Part shown: piece by piece, positions 41,695 to 47,675 of the stretch | How positions within the stretch are numbered: position 1 is the first letter of the stretch | Layout of the letters: every line of letters begins with the position of its first letter | Assembly (NCBI RefSeq): GCF_000023585.1 | Contig: NC_012914.1 | Location: forward strand, 5,215,501-5,279,500 | Length of the DNA stretch: 64,000 bases | From: Paenibacillus sp. JDR-2 | Lineage (GTDB): Bacteria; Bacillota; Bacilli; Paenibacillales; Paenibacillaceae | Direction of reading: 5' to 3' | Made by a program: the position numbers and the translations under genes | Notes under the pieces: model-generated | Databases searched by the model: none | What the model was told of the DNA's origin: nothing | The model's input: only the letters and a program-made list of their open reading frames with translations

Positions 41695-41784
41695 GATTTA
41701 TTTTCCTCCTATACTTGGGGTAGACACAAATAGAGTGATGTCTGGTGACTAGAACATTGTAACACTGTAAGTCTACAAAGGTGT

Positions 41785-41889
41785 TTAATCGGGAATTCCT
41801 GTTTTCATTTCAGAAGTACTGATGTATGACAGAGTAACCATTATAAGCAACAAGATAATCACACCCCCAATTTTCTTACCGACACGCAC
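41785..41889 (-). CDS. Small membrane peptide (34 aa)
   Basis: GTG 41887-41889 stands 6 bases after AGGGGGG. The frame encodes MRVGKKIGGVIILLLIMVT and LSYISTSEMKTGIPD: a positively charged start and one membrane segment. It is too short for usual gene callers. It is supported by a strong ribosome site. Function unknown; a small regulatory or toxin peptide is possible. Confidence 0.4.
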   Translation of the reverse strand: MRVGKKIGGVIILLLIMVTLSYISTSEMKTGIPD

Positions 41890-41924
41890 TACATTCCCCC
41901 CTTATGTTAGTTATCACGTTGTAT

Positions 41925-42104
41925 TGAGGTGAATTTTATAGATATGGTATTCCCTATGGATGGTGTTATTACAAGAGGTGAGCATCCTGACTGGTTTTAG
42001 ATAGATATTGATGATTCTTAAGGGGTTGCACTAACGGAGAACTATAGTTCATACAACCCTAGATATACATCAAGTATTTAGACGTATATCAGTGGAGTTT
42101 GTTA
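41925..42104. other. Gap with broken plus-strand frame
   Basis: The plus strand reads MVFPMDGVITRGEHPDWF, then two in-frame stops, around DIDDS and TENYSSYNPRYTSS, suggesting a decayed gene (about 41945-42080). A possible core (CTAACGGAGAACTATAG) lies at 42031-42047. No intact gene. Confidence 0.25.
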
Positions 42105-42148
42105 TGTTAACCTGCCGTTAACGAAATGAAGCTGCCATCGCGGCAGCT
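42105..42148 (-). repeat. attC-like site: left core plus stem (copy B)
   Basis: Left core GTTAACCTGCCGTTAACG, stem GAAGCTGCC/GGCAGCTTTC. Similarity to copy A (20336-20382) begins within GCC-GTTAACG of the left core; sequence on the far side differs. Confidence 0.7.
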
Positions 42149-42165
42149 TTCATTCTAGGTGTATT

Positions 42166-42648
42166 TTAATTTTGGAACTCAATATCATGTTCGATACACC
42201 ATTCAATCACAAATTCCTTTATCTTGTTTTCCTTGTAGGTGTACCATTGCTTATCAATGCCAAATTCTATTATTTTATCTTTAAATCTGCGAAATGCGCC
42301 CTTCCCATTAATTGCTGCATTTAGCGCTTCATTGATATTTTCATCTTCAACAGTCTTTATGAACTCTTCTATGAGTTCATATTCGTTGTAGTCGTTTTTT
42401 AACGTGAAGTCCGCAAATTTCCCTTGCTCATCCTCGAGTATGCAACTTGCTCTTTCAATGTTCTCTCTTTGCCATTCGGGAAAATCTTCAAACGGCCGTT
42501 CATCTTCAGCAGCTCGAATTTCTTCTCTAGTTAACGTAATCACTTCACCTGTCGTAACATCTATATAAGTAAACGTATCATCTAAACCAATTTCAATCTC
42601 TCCGACTAATTCATCCAAATTGACTGGTTTCTTTATCACTGAGATCAT
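42166..42648 (-). CDS. UPF0158-family protein, copy B
   Basis: The protein is identical to that at 20400-20882, with very few base changes. See copy A for motifs. It is paired with the same zinc-ribbon gene, and the pair is framed by the same sites, which supports block duplication by recombination between cores. Confidence 0.82.
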   Translation of the reverse strand: MISVIKKPVNLDELVGEIEIGLDDTFTYIDVTTGEVITLTREEIRAAEDERPFEDFPEWQRENIERASCILEDEQGKFADFTLKNDYNEYELIEEFIKTVEDENINEALNAAINGKGAFRRFKDKIIEFGIDKQWYTYKENKIKEFVIEWCIEHDIEFQN

Positions 42649-42678
42649 CCTTCCTTGCTCAATAGTAGAATTCTATAT

Positions 42679-42706
42679 TTCAGCTAAAGTTCCTCGTTAG
42701 TTCAAA
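42679..42706 (-). repeat. Single-core attC-like site (copy B)
   Basis: TTCAGCTAAAGTTCCTCGTTAGTTCAAA, identical to 20913-20940. Confidence 0.65.
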
Positions 42707-43143
42707 TCATGATTGATTAATTTATTTTGTAGTTTTGCAATTCCTTTTGCTAGTTCATTCCGATTTTTCCGATTTTTAATCCAATCAGGTAATCTACTTG
42801 CCAAACTCTGATTTTGATTTGGGATCCTTTCTCGCAATGAGGCGTTAATATAACCATCTAGCAAATCTAAATGCTCTTTATTATACGCCCAAAGCAATTC
42901 GCCGCAGCAATTTGTTCGTAACCAAACATTGAACCCCATAAAAGTTCCATTTCCCCAAGAACCAACATTGGGATGACTTAATATACCACATCGTTTGCAC
43001 TGGAGAAGATATCCGAACTCCCCCTCGCTTCTTCTTAAGCCTCTGGCACTTTTTAAACAATGAGGACATTCTATAAGGATATCGTATTTATACAAGAAGT
43101 CGTAAATGCTTTCTCCTATATCATCAAACCTAGAAACTGTCAT
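42697..43143 (-). CDS. Zinc-ribbon cassette protein, copy B
   Basis: The same protein as at 20931-21377 with one change (LRTNCCGE here, LRTDCCGE there). It keeps CPHC and CKRC. The stop is in the single-core site. Confidence 0.65.
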   Translation of the reverse strand: MTVSRFDDIGESIYDFLYKYDILIECPHCLKSARGLRRSEGEFGYLLQCKRCGILSHPNVGSWGNGTFMGFNVWLRTNCCGELLWAYNKEHLDLLDGYINASLRERIPNQNQSLASRLPDWIKNRKNRNELAKGIAKLQNKLINHDLN

Positions 43144-43212
43144 AATAGTTCCTCCAAAAGTAATCGCTTATTCTGTTGCCATTGTACTTACTTGTAATAT
43201 TCTCGAAACCAT

Positions 43213-43303
43213 TTAACTATCCTGCCCTTTAATTGAGAGAAAGGCCGCCATAATTACCGGCGGCCTTTCTTCTTTATTCAACTAATGGTCCCCGTTAGCG
43301 CAA
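43213..43303 (-). repeat. attC-like site (copy B)
   Basis: Left core TTTAACTATCCTGCCCTTTAA, shortened stem AGAAAGGCCGCC/GGCGGCCTTTCT, right core TTCAACTAATGGTCCCCGTTAGCGCAA. It matches 21447-21541 up to CCCGTTAG, and differs after that. Confidence 0.85.
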
Positions 43304-43331
43304 CGAAGTATGGTCAGTAAATTGAACACTT

Positions 43332-43715
43332 TCAGTCCTCGCCGTATATCTTCCATTGTTCATCTTGTTTTGTAAGTAAATATCTTATATTTTTGGATTC
43401 ATCAGAATCAATTAAATCAATCGATATATCAATCGTTGCAAACAAATTGTCTTCAGAAATGTTAATTTCATCTAATGTATAATTGTCCAACTTGAAATTA
43501 TCGGCCTTTAGACTTGAACTTAACTCTTCTTTAGTTATTCCGCTACTAGTAAAATACCTTTCTGCAAAAAAACTTGTCATTTCATCAAAGTTTTGATTAC
43601 TCATTAGTGACATATAAGAATTCATGGTTTCCTTAATATCCTTCTGCTCTTGGCTAGAACAAGCCGAGATCATTAAGGAAAATATCATGATAATTATTAA
43701 TAAGCTATTCTTCAT
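43332..43715 (-). CDS. Small lipoprotein (127 aa)
   Basis: ATG after AGAAGGAGAATG. The signal LLIIIMIFSLMISAC contains a lipobox (SAC). The mature part, KETMNSYMSLMSNQNFDEMT and DEQWKIYGED, resembles nuclear-transport-factor-2-like small lipoproteins. It would sit on the outer membrane surface of the cytoplasmic membrane. Function unknown. Confidence 0.6.
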   Translation of the reverse strand: MKNSLLIIIMIFSLMISACSSQEQKDIKETMNSYMSLMSNQNFDEMTSFFAERYFTSSGITKEELSSSLKADNFKLDNYTLDEINISEDNLFATIDISIDLIDSDESKNIRYLLTKQDEQWKIYGED

Positions 43716-43810
43716 TTCATTCTCCTTCTGTGATTATTAATTTGAACGTAAGGACATTTTTACTCGTTTATACTAGTAGAAAAGCACTCTTTACTTAACA
43801 CCATTTTCCA

Positions 43811-43894
43811 CGATTATCTACCCATTAGTTAAAGCGGCCAGCTTATATGCCGGCTGCTGTCGTGTTGTTGAGCTATCGTTCCCCGTTAGCTTAA
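43811..43894 (-). repeat. attC-like site
   Basis: Left core CGATTATCTACCCATTAGTTAAA, stem GCGGCCAGC/GCCGGCTGC, right core GAGCTATCGTTCCCCGTTAGCTTAA. Confidence 0.8.
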
Positions 43895-43907
43895 GGGCAA
43901 ACACTGT

Positions 43908-44138
43908 TCACTCGTACGCCTTGCCTGCTAATAAAGATGTTGCAAAGAGACCCCAGGTAGGCGAATCGGAATTATAGTCACAATCAGTTAGCCATGCTTC
44001 CATGGCTTCAAGAAAGCTCTCCAGATTTGGGTTTTCCCAACTCACAATATTATTAGTAAGGTCATGTCGCAATGTATTTAGAAATTCTACTAACTCTTTC
44101 TTACTGGAAACATCATTAGGACTCCCGTCTGTTTGAAC
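43908..44138 (-). CDS. Small cassette protein, DUF7660-like
   Basis: The frame of 77 codons reads NDVSSKKELVEFLNTLRHDL, NNIVSWENPNLESFLEAMEA, WLTDCDYNSDSP and TSLLAGKAYE, then stop. This is the DUF7660 pattern (Fl-x-x-L-x-x-D-L-x-x-x-x-x-x-WEN, FL-x-A-x-x-AWL). No normal start codon lies at the expected place after AAGGAGG (the codon reads GTT), so the gene may have lost its start, or begins at a rare codon. Confidence 0.5.
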   Translation of the reverse strand, partial: VQTDGSPNDVSSKKELVEFLNTLRHDLTNNIVSWENPNLESFLEAMEAWLTDCDYNSDSPTWGLFATSLLAGKAYE

Positions 44139-44143
44139 CTCCT

Positions 44144-44168
44144 TATATTATCGTCTCCCGTTTAATCA
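44144..44168 (-). repeat. Single-core attC-like site
   Basis: ATATTATCGTCTCCCGTTTAATCAA, a right-type core with GTTTA in place of GTTAG. It supplies the upstream gene's stop. Confidence 0.5.
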
Positions 44169-44169
44169 A

Positions 44170-44445
44170 CTACGCATAATAGTCGCCTTTTCTAGGGTAC
44201 TCTTTATGCTCAAGGAAATAGCTATGTATAATACTAAAAACTCTATTTGCTGCTGCTTGTGACTGTTTCTTATTCTTTAGTCTGACCACATCGAAGATGG
44301 GGGTGTCCAATGGAGTATCGCCGTTTATCAAACTAGACAGGTCAATTTCAAATACCCCATCAAGTTCCTTTAGGCATTCTCCAAATCGATATTCTGCAAT
44401 AGTTCCTCTTACTTTAATTAACTCGAAGTTCAAACAGATTGCCAT
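44170..44445 (-). CDS. Hypothetical cassette protein (91 aa)
   Basis: ATG after AGTGAGG. The product reads CLNFELIKVRGTIAEYRFGE and GVFEIDLSSLINGDTPLDTP, a small beta protein followed by a helix. The opening is in the style of the FELIKV-x-x-G-x-x-x-Y-x-FGEC family seen in many Bacillota. The gene overlaps the frame upstream by 16 bases because that frame's core lost its stop. Confidence 0.6.
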   Translation of the reverse strand: MAICLNFELIKVRGTIAEYRFGECLKELDGVFEIDLSSLINGDTPLDTPIFDVVRLKNKKQSQAAANRVFSIIHSYFLEHKEYPRKGDYYA

Positions 44446-44696
44446 CTTTTAAACCTCACTTCAAAAAGCATTATTGGCTTCGGATTAACTAATGTTTCCC
44501 GGTAGCATAATGAACTTTGTCGAATGCCCGATGGATGATTATCTTTATCTTGTATAAGTATATTATGGCTACCAGCTACTAATAAAGTAACTCTCTCCCC
44601 AGTTGTAGTATCAAATAGATACCAACAAATAATTAAAATAAGACTTATAGGAATTAGGGTAGATTTAATTGTTTTTATATTTATATTATTATTCAA
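44430..44696 (-). CDS. Small membrane-anchored protein with read-through tail
   Basis: The natural part starts NNNINIKTIKSTLIPISLIL with one membrane segment and continues FDTTTGERVTLLVAGSHNIL. After about residue 62 the frame passes through the single core at 44483-44511, where the usual GCTAAC stop box reads GCTACC, and runs on into the next gene. The C-terminal 25 residues are thus accidental. No family recognised. Confidence 0.45.
   Translation of the reverse strand: MNNNINIKTIKSTLIPISLILIICWYLFDTTTGERVTLLVAGSHNILIQDKDNHPSGIRQSSLCYRETLVNPKPIMLFEVRFKRWQSV
44483..44511 (-). repeat. Single-core attC-like site, stop-less
   Basis: GATTAACTAATGTTTCCCGGTAGCATAA; CGTTAG is changed to CGGTAG, which removes the TAA stop that the core normally gives on the minus strand. 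Confidence 0.55.
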
Positions 44697-44796
44697 ATTA
44701 TCACCTCAAAAATAATTAATAATTGTATCGACTTTGCGGGAATTTCTTACAACGTCTTTACTGCGAACTTCGCACTTAAATTTATTCGCGAAGTCA

Positions 44797-44899
44797 TTCA
44801 GCTATCCTGCCCTTTACTTCAACAAAGCTGCAATAGATCCTCCGATCCGCTACAGCTTTGTTCATTGAACTAAAGTTTCCCGTCCCTCGGTTTAGCTGA
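44797..44899 (-). repeat. attC-like site with 7-bp insertion (copy B)
   Basis: Left core TCAGCTATCCTGCCCTTTAC, stem as copy A (22153-22257), right core CTAAAGTTTCCCGT-CCCTCGG-TTTAGC. Similarity to copy A starts at CTATCCTGCCC of the left core. Confidence 0.75.
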
Positions 44900-44925
44900 A
44901 AGTATAGTTACCTGCTACTGAGTTT

Positions 44926-45240
44926 TTACAAGGGAGTTGGTAGCACTTTGCGTTTTCTATCGTTATTTGACCAATTCCCTTCACCAAATACTCTATATGC
45001 AAGCTCTCGTATAATCTCAGCCATTTCATCAAAACCCTTATGCCTATATGCGTGGTAAAACTCCCTAAATCTTGTATTTCTGTGCCCAAAGTGAAGAAAC
45101 ACCTTTGTACTCAGCACTGAATGATTGTCTTCGCTGTATTGGTTTACTGTAATTAAATAATCCCCATGAAAAGAAGTAACCCTCAATCGACAGCTCTCAT
45201 TCTTAAAATTAATTTGCTTATCTATAAGTGCAGGTAACAA
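44926..45240 (-). CDS. 104-aa cassette protein, copy B
   Basis: Nearly identical to 22284-22598, with changes such as ENCRLR to ESCRLR and GLPTPL to VLPTPL. The match includes the 5' leader and the left core of the next site, and ends there at CCCTTTAGT. Function unknown. Confidence 0.65.
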   Translation of the reverse strand: MLPALIDKQINFKNESCRLRVTSFHGDYLITVNQYSEDNHSVLSTKVFLHFGHRNTRFREFYHAYRHKGFDEMAEIIRELAYRVFGEGNWSNNDRKRKVLPTPL

Positions 45241-45314
45241 AACTTCAGCTCCTATCTGCTAATTTTGAAACCTAAAAAGCTCTTTTTGGTATCACCTAAA
45301 CAATACCACATATT

Positions 45315-45409
45315 GGAACTATCCTGCCCTTTAGTTTAATAAAAAAAGAGCAGCTGCCGTTGTAGCAAACTGCTCCTGAATACTGAACTATCGTCTCTAG
45401 TTAGCTTAA
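45315..45409 (-). repeat. attC-like site
   Basis: Left core TTGGAACTATCCTGCCCTTTAG, stem AGAGCAGC/GCTCCTG-type pairing around 45350-45378, right core GAACTATCGTCTCTAGTTAGCTTAA. Confidence 0.75.
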
Positions 45410-45466
45410 CAATAAAAAGTAAAGATACCAATCCATCCGACTTCCCCTTATAAACCAGAGCTTCAT

Positions 45467-45955
45467 TCAGTGCAGTTCCGTTACACTATTGGATGCGTAT
45501 CCATCAAAATCCACGTTTACAGCAGCAGTGGAAGAGTGGAATTGGACGTTATAATCACCAGAGCGCAGACATTGCGGATATTTAGTACTGCTTCTCCACG
45601 TATACTCTGCTCCTGGAGCTATATTTACTGCTACATATTCTAAGCCTGTAGCAACGTGTTGTACCGTAACAGTTACCGCGCCTTTACCTACGTTGTGAAA
45701 GTGAAGTTTTCCATAGCCGAAACCACCTGGCACTACAAAAGCAGAGCTAGCGCTAGTATCAGTACTGCTATAGTTTGTCAGTGGAACAATAACAATGAAA
45801 TCGTTAGGTGATTCTGTCGACGTGGCTGGAGTTACAATTGGAAGATTGGATTCTGTCTGTGTTACCTCGGCAGAATCAGCGTTAATTATTGCTGGAATCG
45901 TTAAATCTGCGACTAGTGTTAGAGTTAGCACAGTGAATTTAGTTTGCTTCATCAT
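45467..45955 (-). CDS. Secreted beta-rich protein (162 aa)
   Basis: ATG after a weak AGGAAG. An N-terminal signal peptide (about 27 residues) ends near ADS. The mature part has a Thr/Ser-rich linker and a compact beta domain: GKLHFHNVGKGAVTVTVQHV, LEYVAVNIAPGAEYTW and GDYNVQFHSSTAAVNVDFDG. No family recognised. A surface or released protein. Confidence 0.6.
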   Translation of the reverse strand: MMKQTKFTVLTLTLVADLTIPAIINADSAEVTQTESNLPIVTPATSTESPNDFIVIVPLTNYSSTDTSASSAFVVPGGFGYGKLHFHNVGKGAVTVTVQHVATGLEYVAVNIAPGAEYTWRSSTKYPQCLRSGDYNVQFHSSTAAVNVDFDGYASNSVTELH

Positions 45956-45984
45956 TTAATACAATCTTCCTATCTACTAAATTT

Positions 45985-46070
45985 TTTACAAACGGGTAAT
46001 TTGCATGGAGCAGCTGCCGCGGCGGACACTGCTTCTAGATTGTTGAACAAAAGTTCCCCGTTAGCGTAAT
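45985..46070 (-). repeat. attC-like site
   Basis: Left core weak (AAATTTTTTACAAACGG), stem GGAGCAGCTGCCGC around 46007-46035, right core TTGAACAAAAGTTCCCCGTTAGCGTAA. Confidence 0.65.
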
Positions 46071-46102
46071 GTTTTACTGTGATACGGTTTACGGCGATTG
46101 AC

Positions 46103-47041
46103 TCAGTTCCAGAAAAATTTCATCTTTCTATACCCAACATCCCATATTTTTTCGTTCCCCTCAATGGTTATCGTGAGCTCGCTCCCCGCTTCGATAGGAA
46201 TCTCGCATATCGCCGGAAACAGTTCAGGATAACGGCGTTGATCCTCTCCAGAGCCGGTCATTACCTCGAGCCCATTGACGGAAACACGGATGCTTCCGGA
46301 ATAATCCGTTTGATCGGGTATTCCGTAATACAAGGAGAAAATAAACTTCTCCTTATACGTGTACGTAAACGTTTTTAAATTTTCACCTTCAACGCCATAC
46401 ATATTATAGCGGGGTTTTACGTTTTGACCGCTAATTTTAAAGCTATTCGTTTTTTTCCCCATTGATGAATTTCCGGAGCTGTCCTTCAATTCGTTTATCG
46501 CCACAAAAGGACCTTCTTCTTTAGTGAACGTTTTATCTACAATACCACACAATCCCCATAACCCTAATAAAAGAACCATGCAGGAAATGGCGGTCATCGC
46601 AATATTACGCCAACCGTTTTTTGAGCGAACACCAAGCTTGTATGCCCCAAAACCGACTGCTGCGCCTAATGAGTTTCGAATGGCGTCGTTAACATCGAAG
46701 CTGCCGAGCAACGTTAGTGCCTGTATGGTTTCCATCACGAGAATCGACAGGAAGAACAATGTAATGAATCGAACAAAGGTGATCCGATATAACAATGGAA
46801 TCAATATTCCGAAAGGGATGAAGGCTGCGAGGTTTCCAAATCCTACAAAATCCATCAGGGTAGGATACAGAAGATCCGATATACTTGGCAACTTAAAGAA
46901 ATCGTCCGGTCTGAAAATAAAAGTGTAGCCAGTCGTTCGCTCTGCAGCACCTACTCTACCGAAAGCGAGAAATAAAAAATAAAGAATCAACATTGTATAG
47001 AATATGGTTATGGTAGAAATAATCTTACGTTGTTGTGACAT
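46103..47041 (-). CDS. VanZ-family membrane protein with C-terminal extracellular domain
   Basis: ATG after AAAGGAG. The 312-aa product has about five membrane segments in a VanZ-like N-terminal half, with FGNLAAFIPFGILIPLLYR, VMETIQALTLLGSFDVNDAI and RNSLGAAVGFGAYKL (the family's E-x-x-Q and D-x-x-D-x-x-x-N-x-x-G positions), and a C-terminal beta domain from about residue 190. VanZ-like proteins affect glycopeptide tolerance or surface sugar metabolism. Substrate unknown. Confidence 0.85.
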   Translation of the reverse strand: MSQQRKIISTITIFYTMLILYFLFLAFGRVGAAERTTGYTFIFRPDDFFKLPSISDLLYPTLMDFVGFGNLAAFIPFGILIPLLYRITFVRFITLFFLSILVMETIQALTLLGSFDVNDAIRNSLGAAVGFGAYKLGVRSKNGWRNIAMTAISCMVLLLGLWGLCGIVDKTFTKEEGPFVAINELKDSSGNSSMGKKTNSFKISGQNVKPRYNMYGVEGENLKTFTYTYKEKFIFSLYYGIPDQTDYSGSIRVSVNGLEVMTGSGEDQRRYPELFPAICEIPIEAGSELTITIEGNEKIWDVGYRKMKFFWN

Positions 47042-47107
47042 GGTTAACTCCTTTGTGGGGTAGTACTGTAAAACTAAATTTGCTGCCTCAACTCATTTTA
47101 CCGCATA

Positions 47108-47150
47108 TTACGACTATACTGCCCTTTACTTCAATTAAGCCGCAGCTGAT
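47108..47150 (-). repeat. attC-like left core and partial stem
   Basis: TTACGACTATACTGCCCTTTACTTCAA with the start of a stem AGCCGCAGCTGATC; the right half is lost. Confidence 0.6.
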
Positions 47151-47285
47151 CCTCTGATTGGCTACTACGACCTGCTGAGAGGAAAGACATCAACAAAACT
47201 AATAACATCATCCTCATACATTTCCCTCCTTACATAAATCTAAAAAACATCTCTTTAATAAAGACGCGAATATTTATTGATTTGT

Positions 47286-47372
47286 AACATTATCCTGCCC
47301 TTAGCCCAATAAAAATGGCAACTGATCATCCGGATCAGTTGCCATTTGTTGTTCTGAACTAACGTGCCCCGT
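47286..47372 (-). repeat. attC-like site interrupted by an IS end
   Basis: Left core AACATTATCCTGCCCTTAGCC, stem AAATGGCAACTGATC/GATCAGTTGCCATTT (47313-47346), right core GAACTAACGTGCCCCGT; at 47373 an IS left end begins. Confidence 0.8.
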
Positions 47373-47640
47373 CGTATTAAGAGGTCAGCCAGTTTTTACT
47401 GGTTGACCTCTTTTGGTACGGTGGTGTATTTCTCAGTAGCCGGGGCAGATCGAACGTTCCCCTGGGTCTTTAACCCGTCGCTAAAACTGATCGCCCCATA
47501 CTTGTAGAAACCACTTCCGTTGTATAGATGTTGTTGTCGTCCAACATCATGCCCATCTTCGCTCTCTAACATTTCAGAGAGGCTTATAGTCGCAGATGTT
47601 CATTGCTTTGGTAGATATTTTAAAGAACAAGAAGGGACAT
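47373..47640 (+). mobile_element. IS110/IS1111-type left end, no transposase
   Basis: CGTATTAAGAGGTCAGCC begins a stretch related to 40076-40330 (shared: hairpin GAGGTCAGCCAG/CTGGTTGACCTC, AGCCGG, TCGAACGT, CCCCATACTTGTAG). The transposase gene is lost; only a short frame remains near 47600. The non-coding left end is kept. Confidence 0.65.
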
Positions 47641-47675
47641 AGTTGTAATAACCCAACCATGTCCCATTAGTAGTA

